Source: a virus. From it: a stretch of DNA of 48,623 nucleotides. The position numbers and the translations under genes are program-made. The stretch spans positions 1 through 48,623 of the IMG/VR virus record IMGVR_UViG_3300042557_001453, one strand, 5' to 3'. Numbering within the stretch: position 1 is the stretch's first letter; each line of letters begins with the position of its first letter. Below the pieces are notes generated by a model. It was not told the DNA's origin. It was given only the letters and a program-made list of their open reading frames with translations, and did no database searches. Below, piece after piece: positions 8,801-16,179 of the stretch.

Positions 8801-11487
8801 TTACAACATATACTGTTAATTATGCAGACCCATCTAACTCAAATGGAACATCAAGTTTACCGGCAATAATTTATATTGATCAACCACAAGTTAGTCAAGT
8901 TGCGGGAACTATAACACAAGAACAAAGTTTTTTACAATATCCGACAGATATAGAATATTTCCAATTGTTAACTGGTTTAACTGTAACAGACTTTGTAAAC
9001 ACTTCTTTAGGAACATCAGGATATTACAAAAGTGCTTATTTAGAACACAATGTACAATTTAATTATCCAATATGTAATGGAAATAATGTGCCTATTTGTC
9101 CTTCTTTTGGTCCATACACAATCCAAGACGTTTTATACACTATGCCAAATTGGCAAAATTTTGAAGTTTGTATTTTTGTTCGAGGTGTTGACCCTCACAC
9201 CGCACCTCAAACAATTTTTTACGACGTGTCTAAAATATTTGGTCATACTTCGTTCAATGGAAGTGTAGTGATCAGTGGTAGTTATTATTTGAATGTACCA
9301 ATACAAAGTTCTACGGTATCTCAAAAACCTCAAACACACAATACAACAAATAACAATAATGTTAAATTGTATTTTCCATCTTATAATTTTACAATTACAC
9401 CACCAAGTATCAACCCAAACAACTATAGCGGTTTTACATCAAATTTACCTTATTTTTATTTAAGTACTGATGACACACCATCATATACACCAACACCTGG
9501 ATGGTTAAATGTATCAACACAAACACAAGGATCTCCTTTTGTTTATGTTGACTCGAGTTCACAATATACTTTACCAAGAAACCAAGCAAATCCAACGACA
9601 TATGTTGGGGGTGGTGCGTTTTTAGGATGGGTTGGTAACAATCCGTTTTCATCAAACATGTTGACTGATACCGCAATATCTGACGATAATCAAAAGAAAC
9701 AATATTATAACACTAATGCGGGATATTTTCAACAACAATCTTCATGTGGAGGAAATGGTAATCTAAGTTCTTTATATTCTCCGGCATATTATAATCAATC
9801 TTTTTCACCTATAAATTTTGTTAATCCACTTCGTATTATAATGAGAAGTGATAGGTTACCAACCTCAACAAGAGTTGAAAATGGAGCAAGTCCTACAACA
9901 GGATATGCTTTACATCAGAACAACAATTTTGCGGTTTATACTGTTAGTGGTGAATTAGAACCACCAACAATAACTGCAGGTGCTGACTTACCATCAGGTG
10001 ATAGTTTTGATGAAACTGGACCAACTTCAGCTTTAACCTCTACTTTAACATGTGAAGGTATGGTTCCTCTAGAGTGTTATAGCGGTTCAGGAAATAATGT
10101 TGGTGTAATACCTGCAGGACAATGTTCTATACCTGAAAACAGGATGATAAATGGATGTTACTGTCTTCTTAATAAAAAATATGTCAAAGAGTATGGTTCA
10201 GATGTGAGATTATTTTTAGAATGGAAAGTTAGATTTACCATGAACTTTGCTGCGTGTAGAGGAGTTTTTGCTCAAGTATTCCAAAACAATTGGATCAACG
10301 GAGTTCTTTATATGTTTAATTTTAACAAAAGACAAACATTCGGTGTTAATCCATTGATACCAAATTATGATTATTGTACTGATGTTATTGTATTTGACGA
10401 CATTAATAATAGTTTTTTCTACAGATCATCTCCTTGGAATAAAACCATCCAACAATTTATTGGTAAGAATAAACCACAAATTAATCCATTAATACCACAA
10501 AGATTGGCAACATTCCCAGGTTTTGGGTATAATGATAGACAAATCCAATTTCCAACCACACTTACAGATTTAGGACCAAGAGACTTTTTTATAAATGAGA
10601 TCTGTTGTGGGGCTGGTGAAAACGGGTTTGGATCCTATTATGCTGACCAATTAAAATCTACCTCATATCAAGATAACTCAGACATTATCCAACTTGGGTT
10701 TTTATCAAGAATATTGAATGAAGGTGTAAGACAAAGAATATTACCAATAGGACAAGGTCAAAATAATACTGAGGGTAAAGGAATTGAACAATTCTTCAAT
10801 AGCACAAGGGGAGGATACAGAATAGACGGAGATTGGGCACAAATGTTATCAATCAACTCGGAATGGAAGGTTTTACCATTTATAAGTGAAAACCTTACAG
10901 GACCAAATGCTAATGATTTTATTTTCTTTGGTGATAATTATTATCCTGCAACCCCTCCATCAGGGGCAAATGATATAAAACCTATTATGGGACTATTTTT
11001 CCAAACCCCTCTTGAAAATTTAAGATATAGAAAAATCGAATCACCAGGTATTGAAACGTATAACTTCAACCCATTAATTCAAAATTACTTTGGATATGGT
11101 AAATCACAAGTGGTTCCACATTACAAGTGGAGTTTAAAACAAAGTAACCCAAGTCAAAACATATTTGGAACCGAAGACAATAATTGGTATACAAATGTTG
11201 TTGGACAAGGTTTCTTTAAGAAAAAATACCAAGATTTAGATTTTACAACTTTGGGTGAAAAGTATATTACAAGTACCACTAATTTAGGTTACATCGCAAA
11301 CTATACGTTGGCTGGTGTACCTGAACCACTTATACCACCTACAGTTGTGAATCAGGGACAACCTATTGGTAGCGCAAATCAAGCAGTAGTTGTCGGAGCA
11401 CCTTACCATTTCTACTTTGGTTTGAACAATGGTAAAACTGCTTTGAATAGATTCTATAAACTTTATGTAGCAACAACAGAAGAATGA
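5896..11487 (+). CDS. Giant virion protein with internal membrane-like block
   Basis: I do not recognise this 1863-residue protein as a whole. Position directly after the gp25/gp6 pair implies a baseplate or tail role. Residues about 50-210 contain a beta-sandwich-like segment (GRVFVNNGFGLPNARVSVFIPLD, then NEDGYRYNLLP and ESGDFMIFGVPVGN) resembling carboxypeptidase-regulatory or Ig-like domains. Residues about 576-690 are strongly hydrophobic and look like three or four membrane segments. They are followed near residue 706 by a cysteine cluster (CTSCDCDCG). The rest is beta-rich, Asn/Gln/Thr/Pro-rich and has scattered cysteines, as in extracellular fibre proteins. The hydrophobic block is unusual for a baseplate protein. 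Alternatives are a tape-measure-like or membrane-penetrating component. The next gene overlaps its stop codon. Confidence 0.75.
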   Translation: MPKSYRIRTEVGVDKYINVNLEQDWESLEVLSLKILANDVYTRMCADYGVVVGRVFVNNGFGLPNARVSVFIPLDDADELNPVISELYPYKTITDTNEDGYRYNLLPKLPSYRGHQSTGSFPNVSDVLMDDSYIEVYDKYYRFTVKTNESGDFMIFGVPVGNQTIVMDVDLSDIGCFSLSPQDLIQQGLATESQVNGSTFKSSTNLRELPQIKNLVFDVDVSPFWGDPDLCQVAITRVDFDLTKLANINIQPTSIFMGSIISTTDDDALKVSCKPKNNTGNLCEIVSGPGEILAIRHTINSDDQGLPILEQYQIEEEGKVIDQDGTYLLNVPMNLDYVFTNEFGQQVLSDDPSKGIPTKGRYRFKFKWQNEQGLQGSFQRANFLVPNVKEYGWTNYTVDPLTNNTPSTYPYNLGVGVVTGSTVVFGTAQGLADPTTTNVQSYIIYINGQPYTGTLNAIEITPGTQLQIVANPVDPSQPQVITFKQYPQALFDLYRSYAFSTDWDDYVNKQEAINCEDTFYEFQYNKVYTTAMFLDRYKNGIGRAKHLGIKEIDNRTCKSTVNTFPVNDIIRNFDPIFFIFNVLVNILTFPILVLLFVAHLIALLWPVLKYLLLFLGPYIVYQGVSAGIDLVYYITSLGDFAPLGGPVISIGTILQIIAQGFKVIIQVAAGLAFTYFYTKFLIENTQNGRIDNFPRIGLPMIAYPDCTSCDCDCGTASMDDDFDANTLAQEQQEIQNSLQDPSSGLGFDVVLTQTNSVIAPVNSPGSYDVSHPNFENDDNGDDPFQCGSTGGFKSFESLLGQNDISTAVAVKAALDFKRIISGYDVLSSTDPNKLYSNEKYLLHAPQPFLWSANKQGGGIADERYFAYPTTATFPQQLNQFNTRDKYFSGVNQIKTTVNPISGSTPFFDQVVVVLMNSGTAASITPGGICSFQDPNYMDSGSQFRMRNLTGATLNQFGNNAITGLTTTGVTTYTVNYADPSNSNGTSSLPAIIYIDQPQVSQVAGTITQEQSFLQYPTDIEYFQLLTGLTVTDFVNTSLGTSGYYKSAYLEHNVQFNYPICNGNNVPICPSFGPYTIQDVLYTMPNWQNFEVCIFVRGVDPHTAPQTIFYDVSKIFGHTSFNGSVVISGSYYLNVPIQSSTVSQKPQTHNTTNNNNVKLYFPSYNFTITPPSINPNNYSGFTSNLPYFYLSTDDTPSYTPTPGWLNVSTQTQGSPFVYVDSSSQYTLPRNQANPTTYVGGGAFLGWVGNNPFSSNMLTDTAISDDNQKKQYYNTNAGYFQQQSSCGGNGNLSSLYSPAYYNQSFSPINFVNPLRIIMRSDRLPTSTRVENGASPTTGYALHQNNNFAVYTVSGELEPPTITAGADLPSGDSFDETGPTSALTSTLTCEGMVPLECYSGSGNNVGVIPAGQCSIPENRMINGCYCLLNKKYVKEYGSDVRLFLEWKVRFTMNFAACRGVFAQVFQNNWINGVLYMFNFNKRQTFGVNPLIPNYDYCTDVIVFDDINNSFFYRSSPWNKTIQQFIGKNKPQINPLIPQRLATFPGFGYNDRQIQFPTTLTDLGPRDFFINEICCGAGENGFGSYYADQLKSTSYQDNSDIIQLGFLSRILNEGVRQRILPIGQGQNNTEGKGIEQFFNSTRGGYRIDGDWAQMLSINSEWKVLPFISENLTGPNANDFIFFGDNYYPATPPSGANDIKPIMGLFFQTPLENLRYRKIESPGIETYNFNPLIQNYFGYGKSQVVPHYKWSLKQSNPSQNIFGTEDNNWYTNVVGQGFFKKKYQDLDFTTLGEKYITSTTNLGYIANYTLAGVPEPLIPPTVVNQGQPIGSANQAVVVGAPYHFYFGLNNGKTALNRFYKLYVATTEE

Positions 11488-13280
11488 TGACAGTAGATCC
11501 ATCAACAAGAATAATAGAATCAACGCAGAGATATAAATCGGCACCAAAAGTTGATCAATTTATAAATGTACCGTTCGCTCAAACTTCAAAAGACTTAATC
11601 GAATATGATAGAAGTGTTGATTTGAGTTTGGCAACTGTTTTTGATGAAGAAAGACAAGCGTCCACAATATTCAGACCTGTTACCAAATTTACGGTTTTAT
11701 TTGAAAACGCTTTTACCGGTTCAACAAAATATGTTCCATATAGAGATAATCTATATTATACAAATGAACTAAATAACGCTATTCTATATTACCCATCAGG
11801 AAATTTTGGACCAAATCCATCAACAGTCCAAACAGTTCAGTGGACAGGATTTCCACAATATTATGAATTCGATTTTATACGAACAGATAATGATGTAATT
11901 GGTTATACTCAACCACCAAATAATCATTTAGATTTTAAAAACGTAAGTGCAACAACTTACAATTGGAGTCACTATTTAAGTTATGCTTTTATAAATGATT
12001 ATAATAAAAATTTATTTGCCGTTGAACCTAATTCTCAAATTAATTGGTCTTGGGTTGCGTCAGATGGTTTACCATATTATATAATGGTGGGTAATGATTT
12101 GAACGGTCTAAATATAAAATTTAAGTGTCCTGTAGAACACGGTTTGCAAGTAGGTGAATTTGTTTTACTATCAACTAACTACAATGGAACAGAGATGTTC
12201 CAAGTCTCAAGTTTAGGAGATCCTGGAGATGGATCAGACGCATTTATTTTTAACATTAAAAATATTGGTTATACAGGAACAACATTTCAAACAAACTCAC
12301 AGGGTACTTTCAAAAGAGTTATAAACGCAGCAAACTCTGCAGATACAGTAAGTGAATATTATGTACGAAAACATAGAATATTAACAAACCAAGAGTGTTC
12401 AGTTTTAGTAAACGCAGGGTTTGAAAGAAATATTTATGGTGATAAAAAAAAATGTGAGGTAAAAGTCTTAACACCAAATAATAAAGCGAGAGTTTCAACA
12501 AAAGAAGGGAATAGGTCATACACTCTTTCGTTTAACTGTGATATTGATATACAACCGTTAAGAGATAATCAAGGTAGACCTTTGAGTGAATTATTTTTTA
12601 CGTCAATTTGGAGGGGATATTTTGGGTGGACAAAAGATCTTAAACAAGGATGGTACTTCAATACATTCTTAGAAGACAAAAAACCACAATCATGGTGGGA
12701 TGACAATAACGTTAATTCAAATGCGATTGTTAATCAAAACAGTTATGTTTCATTGTTAGGATCGGGACCTTTCTTTTATAATGATTTTTTACAATCTGGA
12801 GATACAATAGATGGTGATTATTGTGAATGGAATAATTATGAACAATTTGAAAGAGTTATATCTTTATATCAACATAAGATAAAATATAACCAATCATGGT
12901 TCACACTTTATAATGAATTTATACCAACAAATCAACCTGGTTATTTTTATCAACCACATAGTGCAATACAGATCGCCGCTTTCTCTGACTATATAGAGGA
13001 AGGTAGTTCATCAAACGTTGTTGGTATTCCTGATTACGCTTACTACTCTACTATGGCAGCATTATTCAGATGGAGAGATAAATATCCTTATGGATTTATT
13101 GATACTGATGGTATTGGTGTTGATTACCCATTTTTAAACAATGCTCATTACCCTTATAAAAATACAATTTTTAGAATTACTCCTGAATTATATAACATAC
13201 CAAACGATTATGCAATTTCAGGTTCGGTTCCATTGAACATAACAACAATAGCAGAACCAACGACAGATGAATGCGAATAG
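11484..13280 (+). CDS. Virion structural protein, unknown
   Basis: The 598-residue product has no domain I recognise. It is beta-rich and full of aromatic residues, with no signal peptide or membrane segment. The N-terminal part (residues about 1-60, with DQFINVPF) has a weak echo in the next protein (ELEQFVNIPINM near its start), so the two may share an assembly interface. The start overlaps the stop of the 1863-residue gene as ATGATGA. The second ATG, one codon later, is equally possible. The downstream gene overlaps by 14 bases. Such packing suggests coordinated translation of proteins made in fixed ratios. Length is near that of T4 gp10, but I see no motif to support that equivalence. Confidence 0.75.
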   Translation: MMTVDPSTRIIESTQRYKSAPKVDQFINVPFAQTSKDLIEYDRSVDLSLATVFDEERQASTIFRPVTKFTVLFENAFTGSTKYVPYRDNLYYTNELNNAILYYPSGNFGPNPSTVQTVQWTGFPQYYEFDFIRTDNDVIGYTQPPNNHLDFKNVSATTYNWSHYLSYAFINDYNKNLFAVEPNSQINWSWVASDGLPYYIMVGNDLNGLNIKFKCPVEHGLQVGEFVLLSTNYNGTEMFQVSSLGDPGDGSDAFIFNIKNIGYTGTTFQTNSQGTFKRVINAANSADTVSEYYVRKHRILTNQECSVLVNAGFERNIYGDKKKCEVKVLTPNNKARVSTKEGNRSYTLSFNCDIDIQPLRDNQGRPLSELFFTSIWRGYFGWTKDLKQGWYFNTFLEDKKPQSWWDDNNVNSNAIVNQNSYVSLLGSGPFFYNDFLQSGDTIDGDYCEWNNYEQFERVISLYQHKIKYNQSWFTLYNEFIPTNQPGYFYQPHSAIQIAAFSDYIEEGSSSNVVGIPDYAYYSTMAALFRWRDKYPYGFIDTDGIGVDYPFLNNAHYPYKNTIFRITPELYNIPNDYAISGSVPLNITTIAEPTTDECE

Positions 13281-14070
13281 AATAAAAATATTAAAAACCG
13301 AACTTGAGCAGTTTGTTAATATACCAATTAACATGCAATGGGATTTCACGGGAAAAGATGATGCTATTGATGAATATGAAGTAAGTGTTATTGATCAAGT
13401 TATTGGTCCTGCCGCAGACTTCGAAATCGCAAGATTTTCACATAACGTATTTCAAAACCAAGATACAGGAATTAATTATGAATTTTATTTTTATGATGAT
13501 TCGCAACCAATAACCGCAAATACTGTAGGTAACTGGAATATTTCATATTTGAATAATGGATTTACTGCAGAAGAAATTTACTACTACTCAAAACCATTCA
13601 CCAAATCCTTTTTCAAATTGGATTTTTATGATACTGCAGATGAAAGAGATCAACAAATTTATTTATCGGTAATTTTACCTGTACAACAAGGGTTAACTCA
13701 AACTGTTGTATTATCACCTTTAGTTCCACCTGTAGATATTAAAAGACCAAAAATGGTTTTAGATTATTTAGGTGATAAAGAAGGTTTTTTTATTTATTGG
13801 TTAAGAAGTAGAGATTTTATAGATGTGGATACTTTTTATGTTACTGCGAAATTTTTTGATGCTAGATTAGGAGTTTTTAAACAAATGACTAACACAAGAC
13901 AAGATTTAATATCACCAACCAAATTTACTTTTAATAATGCTGACTATTTCTATTATAGATACAGTTTAAATTATACGACTAAAACTTACGAGGTATTCTC
14001 CACTTCAACGAACTTAAGAGTTGGGGACGGATTATCACCGATAAAATGGTATGAATATGTTAATCCATAA
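13267..14070 (+). CDS. Virion structural protein, unknown
   Basis: This 267-residue protein is not recognised. It is acidic and aromatic-rich with alternating beta-strand patterns (YEFYFYDDS, FFKLDFYDTADERD). It shares a short N-terminal F-(I/V)-N-(V/I)-P motif with the preceding protein. It is wedged between two tail genes, overlapping both: 14 bases upstream, and a TAATG stop/start downstream. A baseplate or tail accessory role is inferred from position only. Confidence 0.72.
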   Translation: MNANRIKILKTELEQFVNIPINMQWDFTGKDDAIDEYEVSVIDQVIGPAADFEIARFSHNVFQNQDTGINYEFYFYDDSQPITANTVGNWNISYLNNGFTAEEIYYYSKPFTKSFFKLDFYDTADERDQQIYLSVILPVQQGLTQTVVLSPLVPPVDIKRPKMVLDYLGDKEGFFIYWLRSRDFIDVDTFYVTAKFFDARLGVFKQMTNTRQDLISPTKFTFNNADYFYYRYSLNYTTKTYEVFSTSTNLRVGDGLSPIKWYEYVNP

Positions 14071-15245
14071 TGGAATTACAACAATATAATTTCATAATTT
14101 CACCTGAAAACATCAAGAGTGATTTGGTATTTGTTCCTTATACAGGGGAAACAGATATAACAACAATCATAGATCCTTGTTGTTTAACGGCATCTACATT
14201 CAGTGCGACAACAACAGGAACGACCGGAGTTTACTTACCAATGGATTATGTATTATCGGGGAATACAGGTGGTACATCATTTCTGACTGGATTAACAGTC
14301 AATCTGATGTTTACAGAATCAACAGTTGACATTGGGTATTATTCACCAACGGATGGTTTAATTTTACAACTTGATGTTTTAAATAATTTTATTGCAACTG
14401 CAAATACTATCAATCCATATACTTTCACGTTTTATAACACTTCTGACTTAGAGTTAATAAAATTCTTACAATTAGTAACTTATACTTTGGATTGGGGTGA
14501 TGGATCCGCACCACAGGCTGTTTTAGGTATTTCACCAATAACTCATACATATCCTGTTAGTCAAACATCATACACAATAACCCTTACGGCAAATTCACCA
14601 TGGGGTATATCAAAAGTACAAAAAGATGTTATTGTACCTTATACAAATGCAACAATACCAAATCCAAACGGATCGATAACTTTTTATCCTGCGGGAGGTA
14701 ATTGGTCTGCAACACCAATAAGTTATGATTATATTTTTACAGGAGACTCAAATACGAACATAAATGATTATTATTCCTACAATTACACTTCGGTTCCATT
14801 TCCAATAACAGGTTTAACCTTATCTTCTGTTAACGACTTAGCACAATTTGGGCCCAAAACAAATTTATACGACGGTAAATTTAAATTAGGAGTCCAAGTA
14901 ACGGGAACAACAGGTGCGATTGGAACATATTGGGGGCCAGATCCAAGTAACTCATATACAGCTTATACCATAAATGGTATGACTTATTTAGATTACGAAG
15001 AATATACGATTTATGTTACAGATTCTTACGGTTTAGTTCCTGGTGACATTGTATTATCGGCATTAACAAAAAACGAAGCATTATTAAATGTTATTGATCA
15101 ACCTGAAATTATAACTAATGTTTATGTTGAGAGAGGTAAATACACACCATTAGAAAATATACAAAGAATTGGTGAAGTTGATAATGTAGGGGACTTAGAA
15201 AAATACGGATACAAATATTTCAACATTGAAAAAGTATCAACATAA
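14070..15245 (+). CDS. Virion protein with PKD-like domain
   Basis: The 391-residue product contains a probable PKD/Ig-like fold at about residues 133-192. It has the family signature W-G-D-G (in LDWGDGSAP), a following T-H-T-Y-P stretch, and then a strand like YTITLTANS. PKD domains are extracellular beta-sandwiches that mediate protein or glycan contacts. The N-terminal third is Thr-rich with runs such as TTTGTTG. Translation is coupled to the previous gene through TAATG. It probably decorates the baseplate or fibre base. The link to host binding is inferred from the domain. Confidence 0.75.
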   Translation: MELQQYNFIISPENIKSDLVFVPYTGETDITTIIDPCCLTASTFSATTTGTTGVYLPMDYVLSGNTGGTSFLTGLTVNLMFTESTVDIGYYSPTDGLILQLDVLNNFIATANTINPYTFTFYNTSDLELIKFLQLVTYTLDWGDGSAPQAVLGISPITHTYPVSQTSYTITLTANSPWGISKVQKDVIVPYTNATIPNPNGSITFYPAGGNWSATPISYDYIFTGDSNTNINDYYSYNYTSVPFPITGLTLSSVNDLAQFGPKTNLYDGKFKLGVQVTGTTGAIGTYWGPDPSNSYTAYTINGMTYLDYEEYTIYVTDSYGLVPGDIVLSALTKNEALLNVIDQPEIITNVYVERGKYTPLENIQRIGEVDNVGDLEKYGYKYFNIEKVST

Positions 15246-15246
15246 C

Positions 15247-15254
15247 TATTTATA
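15247..15254 (+). promoter_or_regulatory. TATTTATA motif upstream of 301-residue protein gene
   Basis: CTATTTATAAAATAAAAAG begins one base after the previous stop codon and 19 bases before the next ATG. An A-rich leader follows, typical of Bacteroidota starts. It is one of the best matches to the recurrent motif. Confidence 0.42.
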
Positions 15255-15273
15255 AAATAAAAAGAAAAAACAA

Positions 15274-16179
15274 ATGGCTACAGGTAATTACGGAACTATT
15301 AGACCAGCGGATGTCAGTCCTGAAGACGTGGAAATCGTTATGGTTTATACACCATCAAGAGATGACACACAAAACTTCATTTTAACAACATTGAATGCTC
15401 AAGATGTCTTAAGACCATATTTTAATAATAATGCAACAGGGGGTAACACTGTTGAAGTTTTAGGTGGTTTGTATAGTCTTAAACTACCGGCAGATCAGTT
15501 CACAAGTTTAGGGATTTACACTCTAATGATTAGACCCGCACAAATTAGAACAACTATTACTGATTGTGGTGTTTTATCTGCATTACCAAATGTTAAAGGG
15601 ATAGTAATTGATTTAAATAATGTCCCAACACAATATAGAAATAAGTTTGTTAATCAAGGACTTGTAGGATTTAGAGTTGAATATTTAAATCCTGATGGGA
15701 CAAAAATTCCTAACTTCTTTAGAATAATAACATCTTCATTCTATTGTGAACCAGTTATTCAAAACTTAACTAACACAATTCAAAAATCTATTAGGTATAG
15801 ATATGTGGAAGGAGCGACAAATCTTTTATTTTGTACACTTTCACCATCTTCATCACCAACAAACAAACCAAGTGCAACACCGTATATTGGACAACCTAAT
15901 CAAAGTATTATTATAAGTAACACTTATTTTAACCCAATATCAACAGAGATTGAAATAGTTGATCAAGATATCTCAACGTTGGCAATAGCACTTTATGGTA
16001 ATCAAACTAAATCTATTGAGGACGGTATTTACACAATCTACGATGCTGACAATAACATCTACCAACAGTACAACTTGTATGAAATTAAAGATCAGTTCAA
16101 TACTCTTCTTTATGAGGTTAGACAAAATCGTAATGAAAATATCGATTTCTCTAAAGCTTTTAATAATATTGTCGCTTAA
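15274..16179 (+). CDS. Virion structural protein, unknown
   Basis: The 301-residue protein is not recognised. It starts MATGNYGTIRPADVSPED, then has beta-rich sequence (LGIYTLMIRPAQIRTTI) and a short Ser/Pro/Thr stretch near residue 190 (SPSSSPTNKPSATPY) that looks like a flexible linker. The C-terminal 70 residues are more helical. The start follows an A-rich leader, and the stop overlaps the next start as TAATG. Its place directly before the gp7/gpI-like gene suggests a baseplate component. Confidence 0.73.
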   Translation: MATGNYGTIRPADVSPEDVEIVMVYTPSRDDTQNFILTTLNAQDVLRPYFNNNATGGNTVEVLGGLYSLKLPADQFTSLGIYTLMIRPAQIRTTITDCGVLSALPNVKGIVIDLNNVPTQYRNKFVNQGLVGFRVEYLNPDGTKIPNFFRIITSSFYCEPVIQNLTNTIQKSIRYRYVEGATNLLFCTLSPSSSPTNKPSATPYIGQPNQSIIISNTYFNPISTEIEIVDQDISTLAIALYGNQTKSIEDGIYTIYDADNNIYQQYNLYEIKDQFNTLLYEVRQNRNENIDFSKAFNNIVA

